Of a stretch of DNA of 64,000 nt, positions 25,183 through 35,621 are shown piece by piece. The DNA is taken from contig JAEUIH010000010.1 in the NCBI GenBank assembly GCA_016795105.1, positions 125,895 through 189,894 on the forward strand, written 5' to 3'. A program made the translations under genes and the position numbers. Within the stretch, counting starts at the first letter, position 1; each line of letters starts with the position of its first letter. Below the pieces are notes generated by a model, which saw nothing but the letters and a program-made list of their open reading frames with translations, ran no database searches and was not told the DNA's origin. Source of the DNA: Planctomyces sp. (lineage in GTDB: Bacteria > Planctomycetota > Planctomycetia > Planctomycetales > Planctomycetaceae).

Positions 25183-27660
25183 TCAGCGTTGCTCTGGAAG
25201 CAGGGGCTGATTCAGAGCCTGGCCAAGTCCATGACGCAGACTCTCCAAAGCGCGCCAGGTCTCCACGGAGAACTCCGCATTACCGGCATCGGCTTCATTC
25301 CGTTTGATCGTCTTCGCTGTGAACGCTGGATTCTGTCGCAAAGCATTCATCAGAACTTCTCGAGACACGCCCGATCGCTGCTGATAGAGCGTCAGGTATT
25401 CCACAAGTTGCTGACCTGCACGAAACGCCTTGAGTCGAATACTGGGGACCGGGCCGGAAGTGGTTGGATACAACAACGCAAGCTCATCGCGTTCGTGCCA
25501 TGATTCTGGTCTGCCGACCGTCTGCCATGGAACAACCCCGTCGGCTCCCAGTGACCAGGCTTCGACACACCAGGCAACCGGAATCCAGTTCGGCGTGCCA
25601 ATTGGATTTGCGGACCCATACATATAGATCATGGAACGATGGATCGCGGAACGCTGGCGAATTCGTGAGGAATATTGTCGAAGTGCGCCACTGACGACTT
25701 CCGCATCGGTGACTCCATCGAGCAGATCTCGTTGCCACTCAGGTCTTGAAATATCGGCTCGCACCATGAACCGAGGTCCCTGGTGGCCGGATGCTGCGAC
25801 ACTGGACACTGCCTGCTTGAATTCAAGGCCGAACCTTCTTAATGCCCAGAAGTCCTGGGTGTTCACGGGTTCGTCGAAGACCCATGCCGCCGAGCATGCA
25901 TCCCAGCGATTGTTGCGAGTTTCCTTAAAGTAGAGTTTATTGTTCAGGTAGAATTCGAACATCGTATCGTGCCATTTCCTGTCAGCAAAATGCGTGGCAA
26001 ATTCCCTTGCGGCATTTTGAAACTCTGTCCAGTACTCAGCGTCATAAGCATTTTCGATCCAGTATCCTCCGCGGAAATGTGCTTCGTGATTCATCGGCCA
26101 GTTCTCATTCAATGGCAGATAGAATGCCTCGATCGGTACGCCAGGTCGTCTCTCGTCACGAAAGGCAGTCCCGTCGAACAGAGGTCCAAACTCTGCATCC
26201 CACGCTGTCCAGTCCCAGCTTCCGTCTGATCTTCTGGCAGGAACAGCATTCGTTTCTGTCTTTCCCGACCAGCCATATCGCAAATGATTCAGAGTCAGTC
26301 GGTGATGATGGGCCAGTTTCATATAGTCGAGCTCACGCTCGGGAACGCCGTAACAGTTCATTTGCGGAATAAACGAGAGCCTGTCCGGAAGCTGGAAGTC
26401 CCAGATGTGAAGTGGAACTTCAATACGCTTGCCCTGATCCAACTGCAGGCGAATCTTGTTTGGACCGGCCTTTGCCGACTTGTGAATATAAACCTCAACC
26501 AGAGTTGGCCCAAACGTCAGTCCGCCGGCTGTTTTGTCGCCGGACGGCGCCGGTAAGGTGCTGGAACCCACATTTCCAGGAAGCAGTGGGTCTATTTCAC
26601 CTGCGATAGATACGCTTCGAAACAGTTCAATGCTGATGTCCGGATCGTGGCCGGGATCATGTAGAATCTGAACGTGCTCCGGTCGTGAAGGAACAAAGAA
26701 ACAGATCGCTTCGCCGCGTGCTCCATAGAGCCCCTCTTCAGGAATTGGCAGGCCATAGAGATCGAGCAGTCTCGATTGTCCTTCACCGGTACGCACTTGA
26801 GTCTCATCTGTTTCCGCACGAGTCAGCTGAAGTGTTGGTAAGACATGATCAGCGGTGGGCCGATCTTCAGCATGCATGTGACGTGCTGACTGGTCGTTCG
26901 AAGCCTGTGTTGACTGAACCTCAAACCAGATCGTAAAGTATGGAGCACGGCTGCGATTACTGTCTCGACTGCCAAAGAATCGATTTGGGAACAGGCGATA
27001 TTGGAATTGATTTCCATCACGATTGTACTCGCTTCCCACGTCATCGATTACAAAGAATCCATGTGACTTTCCATCCAGACGATCCTGAACGACTTGAGGA
27101 TCAACAGGAAGAATTTGCCAGTCCTGAGCGTCTCGAGGAGAAGGATCTGCAAAGCCCCAGCGACTTCCGGACTGGCCGAGCACGACACCGGTAATATCTC
27201 CGGAGTCCCCAGGCCATGGGATGGAATTTCCTTTCTGCCAGAGGAAGCTGCTTCCAGTTGTCGACGTGGAATAATTTGAACCATCGCCCTCTTCCCATGG
27301 AGATGCAATGGTAGAGACGGTCGTTCTGAGCATAGCATCTGCGGCTTCGACATGCAGATGCAGTTGAGCCGCAATCACCTTCCGCCCCCGAAACGGCGTG
27401 GGGTCAAAATCGATCAGGAAGAATTCCTGGATCCCTTTGAGCTTGAGTTTCGGCGAGCCCCCGTTGTTTCCGGCTTGCTCCTGCGCAACCGAAGAAATCC
27501 ACAGATCGCGGCTGACCTCAACACGCTGCCCGCCGGTTTTCAAATTCGAAAACGGTACAGGAACGCGTCCCGGGGACACTCGGCTTTCCTGTACCCCGGC
27601 CGTTGCGGAACCCATGAACAACGCAATCAGGACACTGATACCAAGGGCGGCAAGCTTCAT
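25183..27660 (-). CDS. Secreted GH123/DUF4091-like protein with N-terminal CBM-like module
   Basis: 825 residues with a cleavable signal peptide (MKLAALGISVLIALFMGSAT). The first 230 residues after it resemble a DNRLRE/CBM96-type beta module ('AAQLHLHVEAADAM', 'WEEGDGSNYS'). The central region has the linker strand 'KRIEVPLHIWDFQLPDRLSF', as in GH123 and DUF4091 proteins, and 'SAAWVFDEPVNTQDFWALR', in which the D-E pair corresponds to the substrate-assisted catalytic position of GH123 family enzymes. A carbohydrate target is probable but unspecified. Isolated on the minus strand, divergent from obg, with the repeat-bearing gap downstream. Confidence 0.6.
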   Translation of the reverse strand: MKLAALGISVLIALFMGSATAGVQESRVSPGRVPVPFSNLKTGGQRVEVSRDLWISSVAQEQAGNNGGSPKLKLKGIQEFFLIDFDPTPFRGRKVIAAQLHLHVEAADAMLRTTVSTIASPWEEGDGSNYSTSTTGSSFLWQKGNSIPWPGDSGDITGVVLGQSGSRWGFADPSPRDAQDWQILPVDPQVVQDRLDGKSHGFFVIDDVGSEYNRDGNQFQYRLFPNRFFGSRDSNRSRAPYFTIWFEVQSTQASNDQSARHMHAEDRPTADHVLPTLQLTRAETDETQVRTGEGQSRLLDLYGLPIPEEGLYGARGEAICFFVPSRPEHVQILHDPGHDPDISIELFRSVSIAGEIDPLLPGNVGSSTLPAPSGDKTAGGLTFGPTLVEVYIHKSAKAGPNKIRLQLDQGKRIEVPLHIWDFQLPDRLSFIPQMNCYGVPERELDYMKLAHHHRLTLNHLRYGWSGKTETNAVPARRSDGSWDWTAWDAEFGPLFDGTAFRDERRPGVPIEAFYLPLNENWPMNHEAHFRGGYWIENAYDAEYWTEFQNAAREFATHFADRKWHDTMFEFYLNNKLYFKETRNNRWDACSAAWVFDEPVNTQDFWALRRFGLEFKQAVSSVAASGHQGPRFMVRADISRPEWQRDLLDGVTDAEVVSGALRQYSSRIRQRSAIHRSMIYMYGSANPIGTPNWIPVAWCVEAWSLGADGVVPWQTVGRPESWHERDELALLYPTTSGPVPSIRLKAFRAGQQLVEYLTLYQQRSGVSREVLMNALRQNPAFTAKTIKRNEADAGNAEFSVETWRALESLRHGLGQALNQPLLPEQR

Positions 27661-27828
27661 ATTCTGGCTTTCCTGAGGTCTGAATCTTCCGGCCGGCGGT
27701 CACAGGTCGGAACGAATCCATGCAATACGCGAGGTTTCGCTTGTTTTGGTGCAAAAGTCCAACACGTGGACGCGGAAGGGCGTTACAATTGTTGCTCAAA
27801 CCAGTTTCCGGGAATTCAGTGTGATTGA

Positions 27829-28860
<1,032 letters not shown>

Positions 28861-28921
28861 TACCCGCCGCCAAACACTTTAGATTTCAGAAAAATCCAGT
28901 CGGATTGAATTTGACTTCACT

Positions 28922-29863
28922 ATGAAAGTACTCCTTGCAAATCCTCGCGGCTTCTGTGCGGGCGTTAACATGGCCATCGAATGCCTCGATGAAACGATTC
29001 GTCGAGTCGGCCCGGGGATCTACGTTTACCATGAAATCGTTCACAACAAATATGTGGTCGATCGCTTCACCGCACAGGGCGTGCGTTTTGTGGACTCAAT
29101 GGATGAAGTTCCCGTCGGAGCGATCCTCCTGTTTAGCGCTCACGGCGTCTCTCCGGAAATACGCAGAGTTGCCCGTGAACGGAAACTTCAAACCGTAGAT
29201 GCCACATGCCCACTCGTCACGAAGGTTCATCTTGAAGCAATCCGGTACGCCAACGATGGCTATAACATCCTGCTGATTGGCCACGAAGGCCATGATGAAG
29301 TCATTGGCACAATGGGAGAAGCCCCGGAGAGTATCACACTTGTTGAGACACCCGAAGATGTCGCAAATCTTGGATTCAGTGCAACAGATCGGCTCGCTTA
29401 TCTGACTCAGACAACTCTCAGCGTGGACGAAGCGAATGCCGTGATTGAAGCACTTCGCAAAAGGTATCCTCATATCGAATCACCAAAGAAGGAGGATATC
29501 TGCTATGCAACCACAAACCGACAGGAAGCTGTCAAAACACTCGTGGAGTCCGCAGATGTTCTGATTGTGCTCGGAAGCCAGAACAGCTCCAACAGTCGTC
29601 GCCTCATGGAAATTGGTGCTGGGCGAGGCATTCCGTCATTCCTGATTGACGGTGTCGTTGAACTGCAACGAGACTGGTTTGTCGGTGCAGATACAGTTGT
29701 TGTCACCGCGGGCGCCAGCGCCCCCGAAGTTGTTGTTCAGGAATGCATCGATTTTCTCGTCAGAGAATTCGGAGCTGAGGTCTCAGAACGGACTCTCCGC
29801 GAAGAAAACGTTCATTTCGGACTCCCGAAAGAACTCCATCAACTGAAGCCCGTCACGCACTGA
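28922..29863 (+). CDS. ispH: 4-hydroxy-3-methylbut-2-enyl diphosphate reductase IspH
   Basis: 313 residues, the standard size. The three [4Fe-4S] ligands are visible: Cys12 in 'NPRGFCAGVNMAI', Cys near 96 in 'VDATCPLVTKVH', and Cys near 194 in 'EDICYATTNRQEAV'. Other signatures are 'YVYHEIVHNKYVVDRF', 'FSAHGVSPEI', 'LIGHEGHDEVIGTMGE' and 'LGSQNSSNSRRLMEI'. It catalyses the last step of the MEP pathway, giving IPP and DMAPP. Placed directly after obg. Confidence 0.97.
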   Translation: MKVLLANPRGFCAGVNMAIECLDETIRRVGPGIYVYHEIVHNKYVVDRFTAQGVRFVDSMDEVPVGAILLFSAHGVSPEIRRVARERKLQTVDATCPLVTKVHLEAIRYANDGYNILLIGHEGHDEVIGTMGEAPESITLVETPEDVANLGFSATDRLAYLTQTTLSVDEANAVIEALRKRYPHIESPKKEDICYATTNRQEAVKTLVESADVLIVLGSQNSSNSRRLMEIGAGRGIPSFLIDGVVELQRDWFVGADTVVVTAGASAPEVVVQECIDFLVREFGAEVSERTLREENVHFGLPKELHQLKPVTH

Positions 29864-29938
29864 TGCAGTTCTTCGCGCCATTTCGCGGCTGCTGCTCTCG
29901 GCCCGCAGGATCCGCTGTTGGAAAGACATCAACAGATT

Positions 29939-30222
29939 AAAGGTGCCACGGACCGTTTTGTTAAATTGGGCAATTCACTCTTTGCTTTCGATGGCTGGCG
30001 TCCTGCATGTGAAACTTCAGGGAGTGCACAATCGTCAATTGCTCTCCAACAGATTCCGCGAGGTGTGCAGACCGGATACGCCAATGTCAACGATGGCCGG
30101 TTCTGCAGAAGTTGACGATGAACGTTCGTTGGGATTGAAATTGTCAAGCCATGGAAATGTCACACGACAGAAGAGCGGAGCCGCGACTTTCCCATATTAC
30201 CAAAACGGTCCGTGGCACCTTT
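29939..30222. mobile_element. MITE-like element with 22-bp perfect terminal inverted repeats
   Basis: AAAGGTGCCACGGACCGTTT plus TG at 29939-29960 is the exact reverse complement of 30201-30222. The match extends inward another ten bases with four mismatches. The 284-base body has no gene. Length, matching ends and lack of a transposase fit a miniature inverted-repeat element mobilised in trans. A clear target-site duplication was not found. It fills most of the 382-base gap between ispH and the DUF1570 gene. Confidence 0.7.
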
Positions 30223-30245
30223 TCTGACTCGTGGCACCTGTACTG

Positions 30246-31223
30246 CTATGGGAACAGAAATGGGCTGGCGGGCGTTGGGGGGGAGGTTAGCTGGACGGTC
30301 GAGGGGCTGGCCTGAAGCTTCTCCATGTGAGCTCGGGCAGTTGGGAAGTATTCCGGCATGACCTTCTCCAGATCCGGCTGGAGGCGTTTGGGGGTTGAGG
30401 TTTTTGAGAGCGATGAGATGTAGGTCAGGAGGACTTCCCGAGCCTGCGGCTTGGTATGCATCAGAAAGTGGACCCACGCCCACGCTTCGGCGTAGTCTCG
30501 TTGAGTCAGGTTTCGGAAGTCGGTGGTCACTTCCAATTTGTATAGACTTGGATTCCAGCCCTCTTCCATGGCTCTGCGCAGTTCGGCGACATGCATCGGA
30601 TGAGATTCACCAGATTCGCAGCCACGGATTTCGAAGTATTCGGCAAGGCCCTCATCAAGCCAGAGAGGCACTGTGTCAAGACACGCATGAAGTATGCCAT
30701 GTGTGAACTCGTGACGCAGATCTTCCTGCAGGCGCGGACTTCGAAACGAATAGACAGCTAACTCTCTGGGAGTTCCGACAAAGTATGCGCGGCGTGCCGG
30801 AAGGTCCTTCCATGTCGATTGCATATAAAATCGATACGTGACTTCATCACTGAACAGGTAGACAACGACGGGATCTCGCTGTTCGGGCAACTGCAGAGTC
30901 GTTCTGACAGTTTCCTGCAGACTTTCGAGCTCTTTAACAAGTGGATCCTGCGCGTCGATTGGAACGTCGCTCTGAATCACAAAATGTTTGGTGCGTACGG
31001 AATGCTGATTTGGGAGATGGGCAGCAAATGTCGTTCTCCTGGTCATCTGACAACCAGTGACAGTCACCAGCAGGCACGATACCAGCAGCATAACTGTTAC
31101 GCTGAGAAAACGGTGAACTCCGAAGCCCCGACAACTGCCGGGGACCGCAGCGGCAGGCGAAGCAACGAAGTGTCGCGTCTCTGCTTTCGTGGATTCCGAT
31201 GCAATGATGGTTGGATGTGTCAT
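30246..31223 (-). CDS. DUF1570 domain lipoprotein, putative zinc metallopeptidase
   Basis: 325 residues. A hydrophobic segment with lipobox ('LVSCLLVTVTGCQ') lies about 45-58 residues from the first ATG, so the true start may be internal (for example at MLLVSCLL). The zinc-peptidase motif HEFTH is in 'LRHEFTHGILHACLD', and the third ligand follows in 'LWLDEGLAEYFE', the gluzincin arrangement used by DUF1570 proteins. Further features are 'HFVIQSDVP', typical of the domain start, and a Pro-rich C-terminal tail. Predicted to be lipid-anchored at the membrane. Substrate unknown. Confidence 0.8.
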   Translation of the reverse strand: MTHPTIIASESTKAETRHFVASPAAAVPGSCRGFGVHRFLSVTVMLLVSCLLVTVTGCQMTRRTTFAAHLPNQHSVRTKHFVIQSDVPIDAQDPLVKELESLQETVRTTLQLPEQRDPVVVYLFSDEVTYRFYMQSTWKDLPARRAYFVGTPRELAVYSFRSPRLQEDLRHEFTHGILHACLDTVPLWLDEGLAEYFEIRGCESGESHPMHVAELRRAMEEGWNPSLYKLEVTTDFRNLTQRDYAEAWAWVHFLMHTKPQAREVLLTYISSLSKTSTPKRLQPDLEKVMPEYFPTARAHMEKLQASPSTVQLTSPPTPASPFLFP

Positions 31224-31390
31224 GGCGAGGAATACTGTCGGCGGGCTGGAAAATCGGGGCTGCGGATGGTCTCAGAATTTGAGTTCCTGGACAAGACGAG
31301 TAAAACGGCAGAAAATCCCGAAACAGGTCGCGATTTCAGGCCATTTTCAGCGTTTGGCAGTCTGCTGGACTCAACCGGAGAAAAACCAGA

Positions 31391-33865
31391 GTGAAAAGTC
31401 TGCTTTCATCCTCAACAGTGAAGTATCTGATTTTGTCCTCAACAAACACCGCGCTGTGTGTGTCTTCGTTGTGCGTGTTTTCGGTTTTGACAGCCAGTGC
31501 GGTTTCGCTGGCTCACGGACAAGACGAAGTTCCGGAATCCCGTCTCAGTTTTCAGAAGGATATTCGCCCGTTACTTTCGGATCGTTGCATGTCCTGTCAC
31601 GGCCCGGACGCAGAACACCGTCAGGCCGATCTGCAAATCAACAGCTTGAGCGATCTGACGCGTGATCGTGACGGTTATCGCATCCTGTCGTCTGGAAAAC
31701 CTGAAGAGAGTCGGCTTGTTGATCGCATTCTATCATCAGACCCCGATGCCAGAATGCCCCCATCGCATTCCGGAAAAGAATTGAGTGAAGAGGAACAGCA
31801 GCGAATCGTACGCTGGATTCGTGAGGGTGCAGAATGGTCTGAGCATTGGGCATGGGTACGTCCGATTAAGGCAATTCCACCTTCGGTTCGTGACTCATCG
31901 TGGGGCAAGAACTGGATTGATAGATGGGTTCTGAAAACGCTCGAAGACAAGGGGCTTCAGCCTTCGCGGGACGCCGTGAGGTCGACGCTGATTCGTCGAC
32001 TCCATTTCGACCTGACAGGTTTGCCTCCGAAAATCAGGGATATGTTGCATGCGGAATCCACATGGGATGATGCAGCCTATGAGCAACTTGCTGACAGGCT
32101 GCTCCGATCTGATGCATACGCTGAGCGAATGACGACCTGGTGGCTGGACCTTGTGCGATATGGAGACACCGTCGGCTATCACGGTGATCAGGACCATCAT
32201 ATCTCACCGTATCGAGATTGGGTCATCGATGCCTTTGCCACGAACATGCCGTTCGACCAATTCACACGTGAACAACTGGCAGGAGACCTTTTGCCGAACG
32301 CTACGCTCGACCAGAAGATAGCGACTGGATACAACCGCATGCTTCAAACGACTCATGAAGGGGGGCTACAGGCAAAGGAATATCTGACGATCTACGCGGC
32401 AGACCGCGTGCGAAATTTGTCTGCAGTGTGGCTTGGTGGCACGCTTGGATGTGCTCAGTGTCATGACCACAAATTTGATCCGTATACAGCGAAAGATTTC
32501 TATTCGATGGCCGCGTTCTTTGCGGATATCGATGAAGAGAAGCACTTCACGCTGGGATCTAATGAGCTCCCGACGAGACGTCCGCCCGAATTGCGTGTCC
32601 ACAGTCAGCGTGAACGCATCGAGTTGGAACGGCTATCGGAGGAACTGAAGCAGGTTGAATCTCAACTGGCTGAAGCCGCGAACGATGAGTCGCTCAGCAG
32701 GCGAAAGAAGGAGCTGGTGTTCGCGATCGATGATTTGAAGGCTGCGGCTCGATGGACAATGGTCACCGAGTCACTGCCAGTTCCTCGTACGACTCGCATT
32801 TTGCCTCGGGGAAACTGGATGGACGATTCGGGAGACGTTGTCCTCCCGGCGGTCCCTGAGTTTCTTGGCAGTTTACCCGCAAATGGAAGCCGAGCCACCA
32901 GGCTGGATCTTGCAAACTGGCTGACAGACTCTGACGAAGGCATTGGGCTGCTCACGGCTCGAGTCTTCGTCAATCGGCTCTGGGCACTTGTCTTCGGAGC
33001 CGGGCTGAGTGCTTCCGTTGATGATTTTGGCGGACAGGGGCAACCGCCCAATCATCCGGAGTTGCTGGATCAATTGGCGATCGAATTTGTCGACAGCGAC
33101 TGGGATGTTCGACATATGCTGAAACTCATGATCATGAGTCGCACCTATCGCCAGACATCAGCAACAACCGAAAAGCTTCTGCATGAAGATCCAGCAAATG
33201 AGTTGCTTGGTCGACAATCAAGGTTTCGTTTACCTGCAGAGATGATTCGCGACAATGCTCTGGCTGTATCGGGACTGCTCGTTGAGAAAGTTGGGGGACC
33301 GAGTATTCGACCATACCAGCCAGACGGATATTATCGTCACCTGAATTTTCCGGAGCGAACCTATGTTCATAATGCCGATGATCGGCAATGGCGTCGGGGC
33401 GTCTATATTCACTGGCAACGTCAGTTTCTGCATCCAATGTTGAAGGCTTTTGACGCCCCAATGCGAGAAGACTGTACGGCTCAGCGTCCTGGCAGCAACA
33501 CTCCAGTCGCCGCTCTTGTTCTGTTGAATGATCCGACATTTGTGGAAGCTGCTCGCGCGTTTGCCTATCGCACACTCACCACAACGGTCACGCTGACGGA
33601 TTCAGGGAGGCCGTTGGATGACCAGCGACTGATCAACATGTTTGCCGATGCCACAACACGTGACCCTGAAGATTCAGAACTCGAATTACTCAGAGTGCTG
33701 CTTTCCGATTCCAGAGCCGACTTTGCCACATCCCCTGAGCGTGCCGTAGAGTTGCTGAAAGTGGGGCAGTATCAAGTCGATTTTCCGGATCCGATAGAGT
33801 TCGCCGCCTGGACCACAATCGCGCGTGCACTCCTGAACCTCGATGAAGTGGTCACGCGCCTGTAG
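31391..33865 (+). CDS. PSD1 and planctomycete cytochrome C domain-containing protein (PSCyt1-DUF1549-DUF1553)
   Basis: 824 residues from a GTG at 31391, with CGGAG 13 bases upstream and a signal peptide just inside. PSCyt1 has CMSCH near residue 64; DUF1549 spans about 165-370 with a second CxxCH in 'CAQCHDHKFDP' near 354; DUF1553 runs from about 500 to the end ('DLANWLTDSDEGIGLLTARV', 'MKLMIMSRTYRQTSATTEK', 'RPGSNTPVAALVLLNDPTFV'). Shorter than the paralogue at 4244 because it lacks the discoidin-like insert. Unusually, no DUF1501 gene follows. Its TAG stop (33863-33865) is supplied by the first unit of the adjacent repeat array. Confidence 0.9.
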   Translation: MKSLLSSSTVKYLILSSTNTALCVSSLCVFSVLTASAVSLAHGQDEVPESRLSFQKDIRPLLSDRCMSCHGPDAEHRQADLQINSLSDLTRDRDGYRILSSGKPEESRLVDRILSSDPDARMPPSHSGKELSEEEQQRIVRWIREGAEWSEHWAWVRPIKAIPPSVRDSSWGKNWIDRWVLKTLEDKGLQPSRDAVRSTLIRRLHFDLTGLPPKIRDMLHAESTWDDAAYEQLADRLLRSDAYAERMTTWWLDLVRYGDTVGYHGDQDHHISPYRDWVIDAFATNMPFDQFTREQLAGDLLPNATLDQKIATGYNRMLQTTHEGGLQAKEYLTIYAADRVRNLSAVWLGGTLGCAQCHDHKFDPYTAKDFYSMAAFFADIDEEKHFTLGSNELPTRRPPELRVHSQRERIELERLSEELKQVESQLAEAANDESLSRRKKELVFAIDDLKAAARWTMVTESLPVPRTTRILPRGNWMDDSGDVVLPAVPEFLGSLPANGSRATRLDLANWLTDSDEGIGLLTARVFVNRLWALVFGAGLSASVDDFGGQGQPPNHPELLDQLAIEFVDSDWDVRHMLKLMIMSRTYRQTSATTEKLLHEDPANELLGRQSRFRLPAEMIRDNALAVSGLLVEKVGGPSIRPYQPDGYYRHLNFPERTYVHNADDRQWRRGVYIHWQRQFLHPMLKAFDAPMREDCTAQRPGSNTPVAALVLLNDPTFVEAARAFAYRTLTTTVTLTDSGRPLDDQRLINMFADATTRDPEDSELELLRVLLSDSRADFATSPERAVELLKVGQYQVDFPDPIEFAAWTTIARALLNLDEVVTRL

Positions 33866-34434
33866 GATGGGCATTCCTGCCCGTACACGCACTGGTTCGA
33901 GCACTGCTGCGGCGCCAGGGGAGGCTCGCTAAGTAGGATGGGCATTCCTGCCCGTCCCTCACTGGTTCGAGTACTGCTGCAGCGCCAGGGGAAGCTCGCT
34001 AAGTAGGATGGGCATTCCTGCCCGTCCCTCACTGGTTCGAGCACTGCTGCGGCGCCAGGGAGGCTCGCTAAGTAGGATGGGCATTCCTGCCCGTCCCTCA
34101 CTGGTTCGAACACTGCTGCGGCGCCAGGGAAGCTCGGGCAGGAATGCCCAAGCTACGACTTGTCCCTCACTGGTTCGAGTACTGCTGCGGCGCCAGGGGA
34201 GGCTCGGGCAGGAATGCCCAAGCTACGACTTGTCCCTCACTGGTTCGAGCACTGCTGCGGCGCCAGGGAGGCTCGGGCAGGAATGCCCAAGCTACGACTT
34301 GTCCCTCACTGGTTCGAGCACTGCTGCGGCGCCAAGGGAGGCTCGGGCAGGAATGCCCAAGCTACGACTTGTCCCTCACTGGTTCGAACACTGCTGCGGC
34401 GCCAGGGAGGCTCGGGCAGGAATGTCGAGGCTAC
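33862..34434. repeat. Dispersed hairpin-repeat array 1 (four forward units, cores, five inverted units)
   Basis: Forward units beginning GTAGGATGGGCATTCCTGCC start at 33862, 33933, 34003 and 34072. Inverted units GCTCGGGCAGGAATGCCCAA (ending GCTAC) start at 34132, 34202, 34271, 34341 and 34410. Spacing is 69-71 bases. Between units lies a core, CACTGGTTCGAGCACTGCTG then CGGCGCCAGGG, present eight times and always in the same orientation. Each unit contains a small hairpin, GGGCA-TTCC-TGCCC. It fills the 697-base gap before the DUF4259 gene; 34435-34562 holds only that gene's ribosome-binding site. Confidence 0.9.
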
Positions 34435-34562
34435 GACATTTTTTTGCGTTGCAGAACGCTTGTTGGAGTGGAGGATGGAAAGATGTCAATTGATTCGGCA
34501 AGAATAATAGCATTTTGTTCCATACGCAGTGCTAAGCAACAACCTTTTATGGAGGGGCCAAA

Positions 34563-35510
34563 ATGGGTGCCTGGAGTGAAGGTGTCTTTGACAATGATGT
34601 TGCCGGAGATTGGTGCGATCAGTTTGAAAAGAATCCCGCGAGTTCAGTCGTCGGAAAGCCCATACTGCAACTGGCGAAAGCCCGCAGGCCCTCCGACGAA
34701 CTCTGCATGACGGCCCTTGTCGCTGCCGAAATTATTGCGGCGTCACGAGGTAACGGGTGCCGGGACTTCCCTGAGGAACTACAACGCTGGATCCAGTTTC
34801 GTTCGTACCAGGCCGATGACGAACTTGCAGGTCTTGCAGCAAAGTGTGTCGAACGAATCGCAGAGAATTCTGAGCTTGCAGATCTCTGGGAGCATCAGGC
34901 GTCATGGAAGAAAGGTCTTCGAAATCTCCAGCAGCGTTTAGTTGCTCCGCTTAAAGTTGTCAGGACAGCAAAATCAACCTTGACGAGCCGTTCAACGTCG
35001 TCAAAGAAGCAGAGTTTTGCGACAGCAAAGAAGGAGGTCGACAGAATCAGCGGATGCTTTCTTGCAAGGAGAAAGTCGGGGGAGATCAGCTTATCGCTTT
35101 CGGATACGATGGAGGAGAAACGGTTTATTCAGCTACTTCAAAAATATCAAGACGTGTTCGCAGCGATTGAAACATTGGTGCTGAACTTTGAATTTGTCAC
35201 CGATGAATCGCTGGGGGAGCTTTGCAAACTGCCGCACCTGCAGACGCTGTTTCTGGATCACAGCAGCATTTCAGATGCAGGTATGAAGATGCTCGCCACG
35301 TTTCCTGCATTGAAGTTTCTGTCAATCGTGTCGACACGAGTCTCGAATGTCGGTCTGATGCAACTCGCCGGAAGTCGGCTTGTCTGCCTTGCGATCAACA
35401 AAACTCGCATCACCGATTCCGGACTGGCGCAATTTCGTGCACTCACTCCAGAATGCTTTATTGGGCCTTCTTACGAATGGTCAACGCACCGCGCGAAACA
35501 CCAATCCTGA
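34563..35510 (+). CDS. DUF4259 domain protein fused to leucine-rich repeats
   Basis: 315 residues; ATG preceded by GGAGGGG at 34551-34557. The start 'MGAWSEGVFDNDVAGDWC' and the next 110 residues ('LCMTALVAAEIIAASRGNG') match DUF4259, a soluble domain of unknown function also seen in immunity and toxin-linked genes. After a basic linker (about 135-165), residues 200-300 hold leucine-rich repeats: 'LGELCKLPHLQTLFLDHSS', 'ISDAGMKMLATFPALKFLS', 'VSNVGLMQLAGSRLVCLAI', 'ITDSGLAQF', of the bacterial/planctomycete type. No signal peptide, so probably cytoplasmic. The fusion suggests a protein-binding role, but function is not known. Confidence 0.72.
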   Translation: MGAWSEGVFDNDVAGDWCDQFEKNPASSVVGKPILQLAKARRPSDELCMTALVAAEIIAASRGNGCRDFPEELQRWIQFRSYQADDELAGLAAKCVERIAENSELADLWEHQASWKKGLRNLQQRLVAPLKVVRTAKSTLTSRSTSSKKQSFATAKKEVDRISGCFLARRKSGEISLSLSDTMEEKRFIQLLQKYQDVFAAIETLVLNFEFVTDESLGELCKLPHLQTLFLDHSSISDAGMKMLATFPALKFLSIVSTRVSNVGLMQLAGSRLVCLAINKTRITDSGLAQFRALTPECFIGPSYEWSTHRAKHQS

Positions 35511-35621
35511 ACAGGCTATCGAATTGTCGGGAGATTCCCGGTTCATTACCATCCCGGTTTACGTACGCTCAGACAGCATTTCTGGTTGATAGCCCTCGCT
35601 GAGGCACCAGGTGGCAGCAAC

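Noticed and set aside
30819..31394. 191-residue plus-strand frame over the DUF1570 gene
   Set aside because: Antisense to a gene with a clear HEFTH peptidase motif and lipobox.
33889..34400. tRNA-like core with GGTTCGA (T-loop-like)
   Set aside because: No acceptor or anticodon stem can be formed around it; the T-loop-like heptamer is likely chance.
33862..34434. CRISPR array
   Set aside because: Periodicity is about 70 bases, but the 'spacers' are identical cores, units invert half-way, and no cas genes are present.
34008..34710. Long open frames of about 160-190 codons through repeat array 1
   Set aside because: They translate the 70-base repeat and its core in frame, giving repeated GRNAQAT or SLTGSSTAAA peptides. 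There is no ribosome-binding site or homology, and similar frames appear on both strands of all three arrays.
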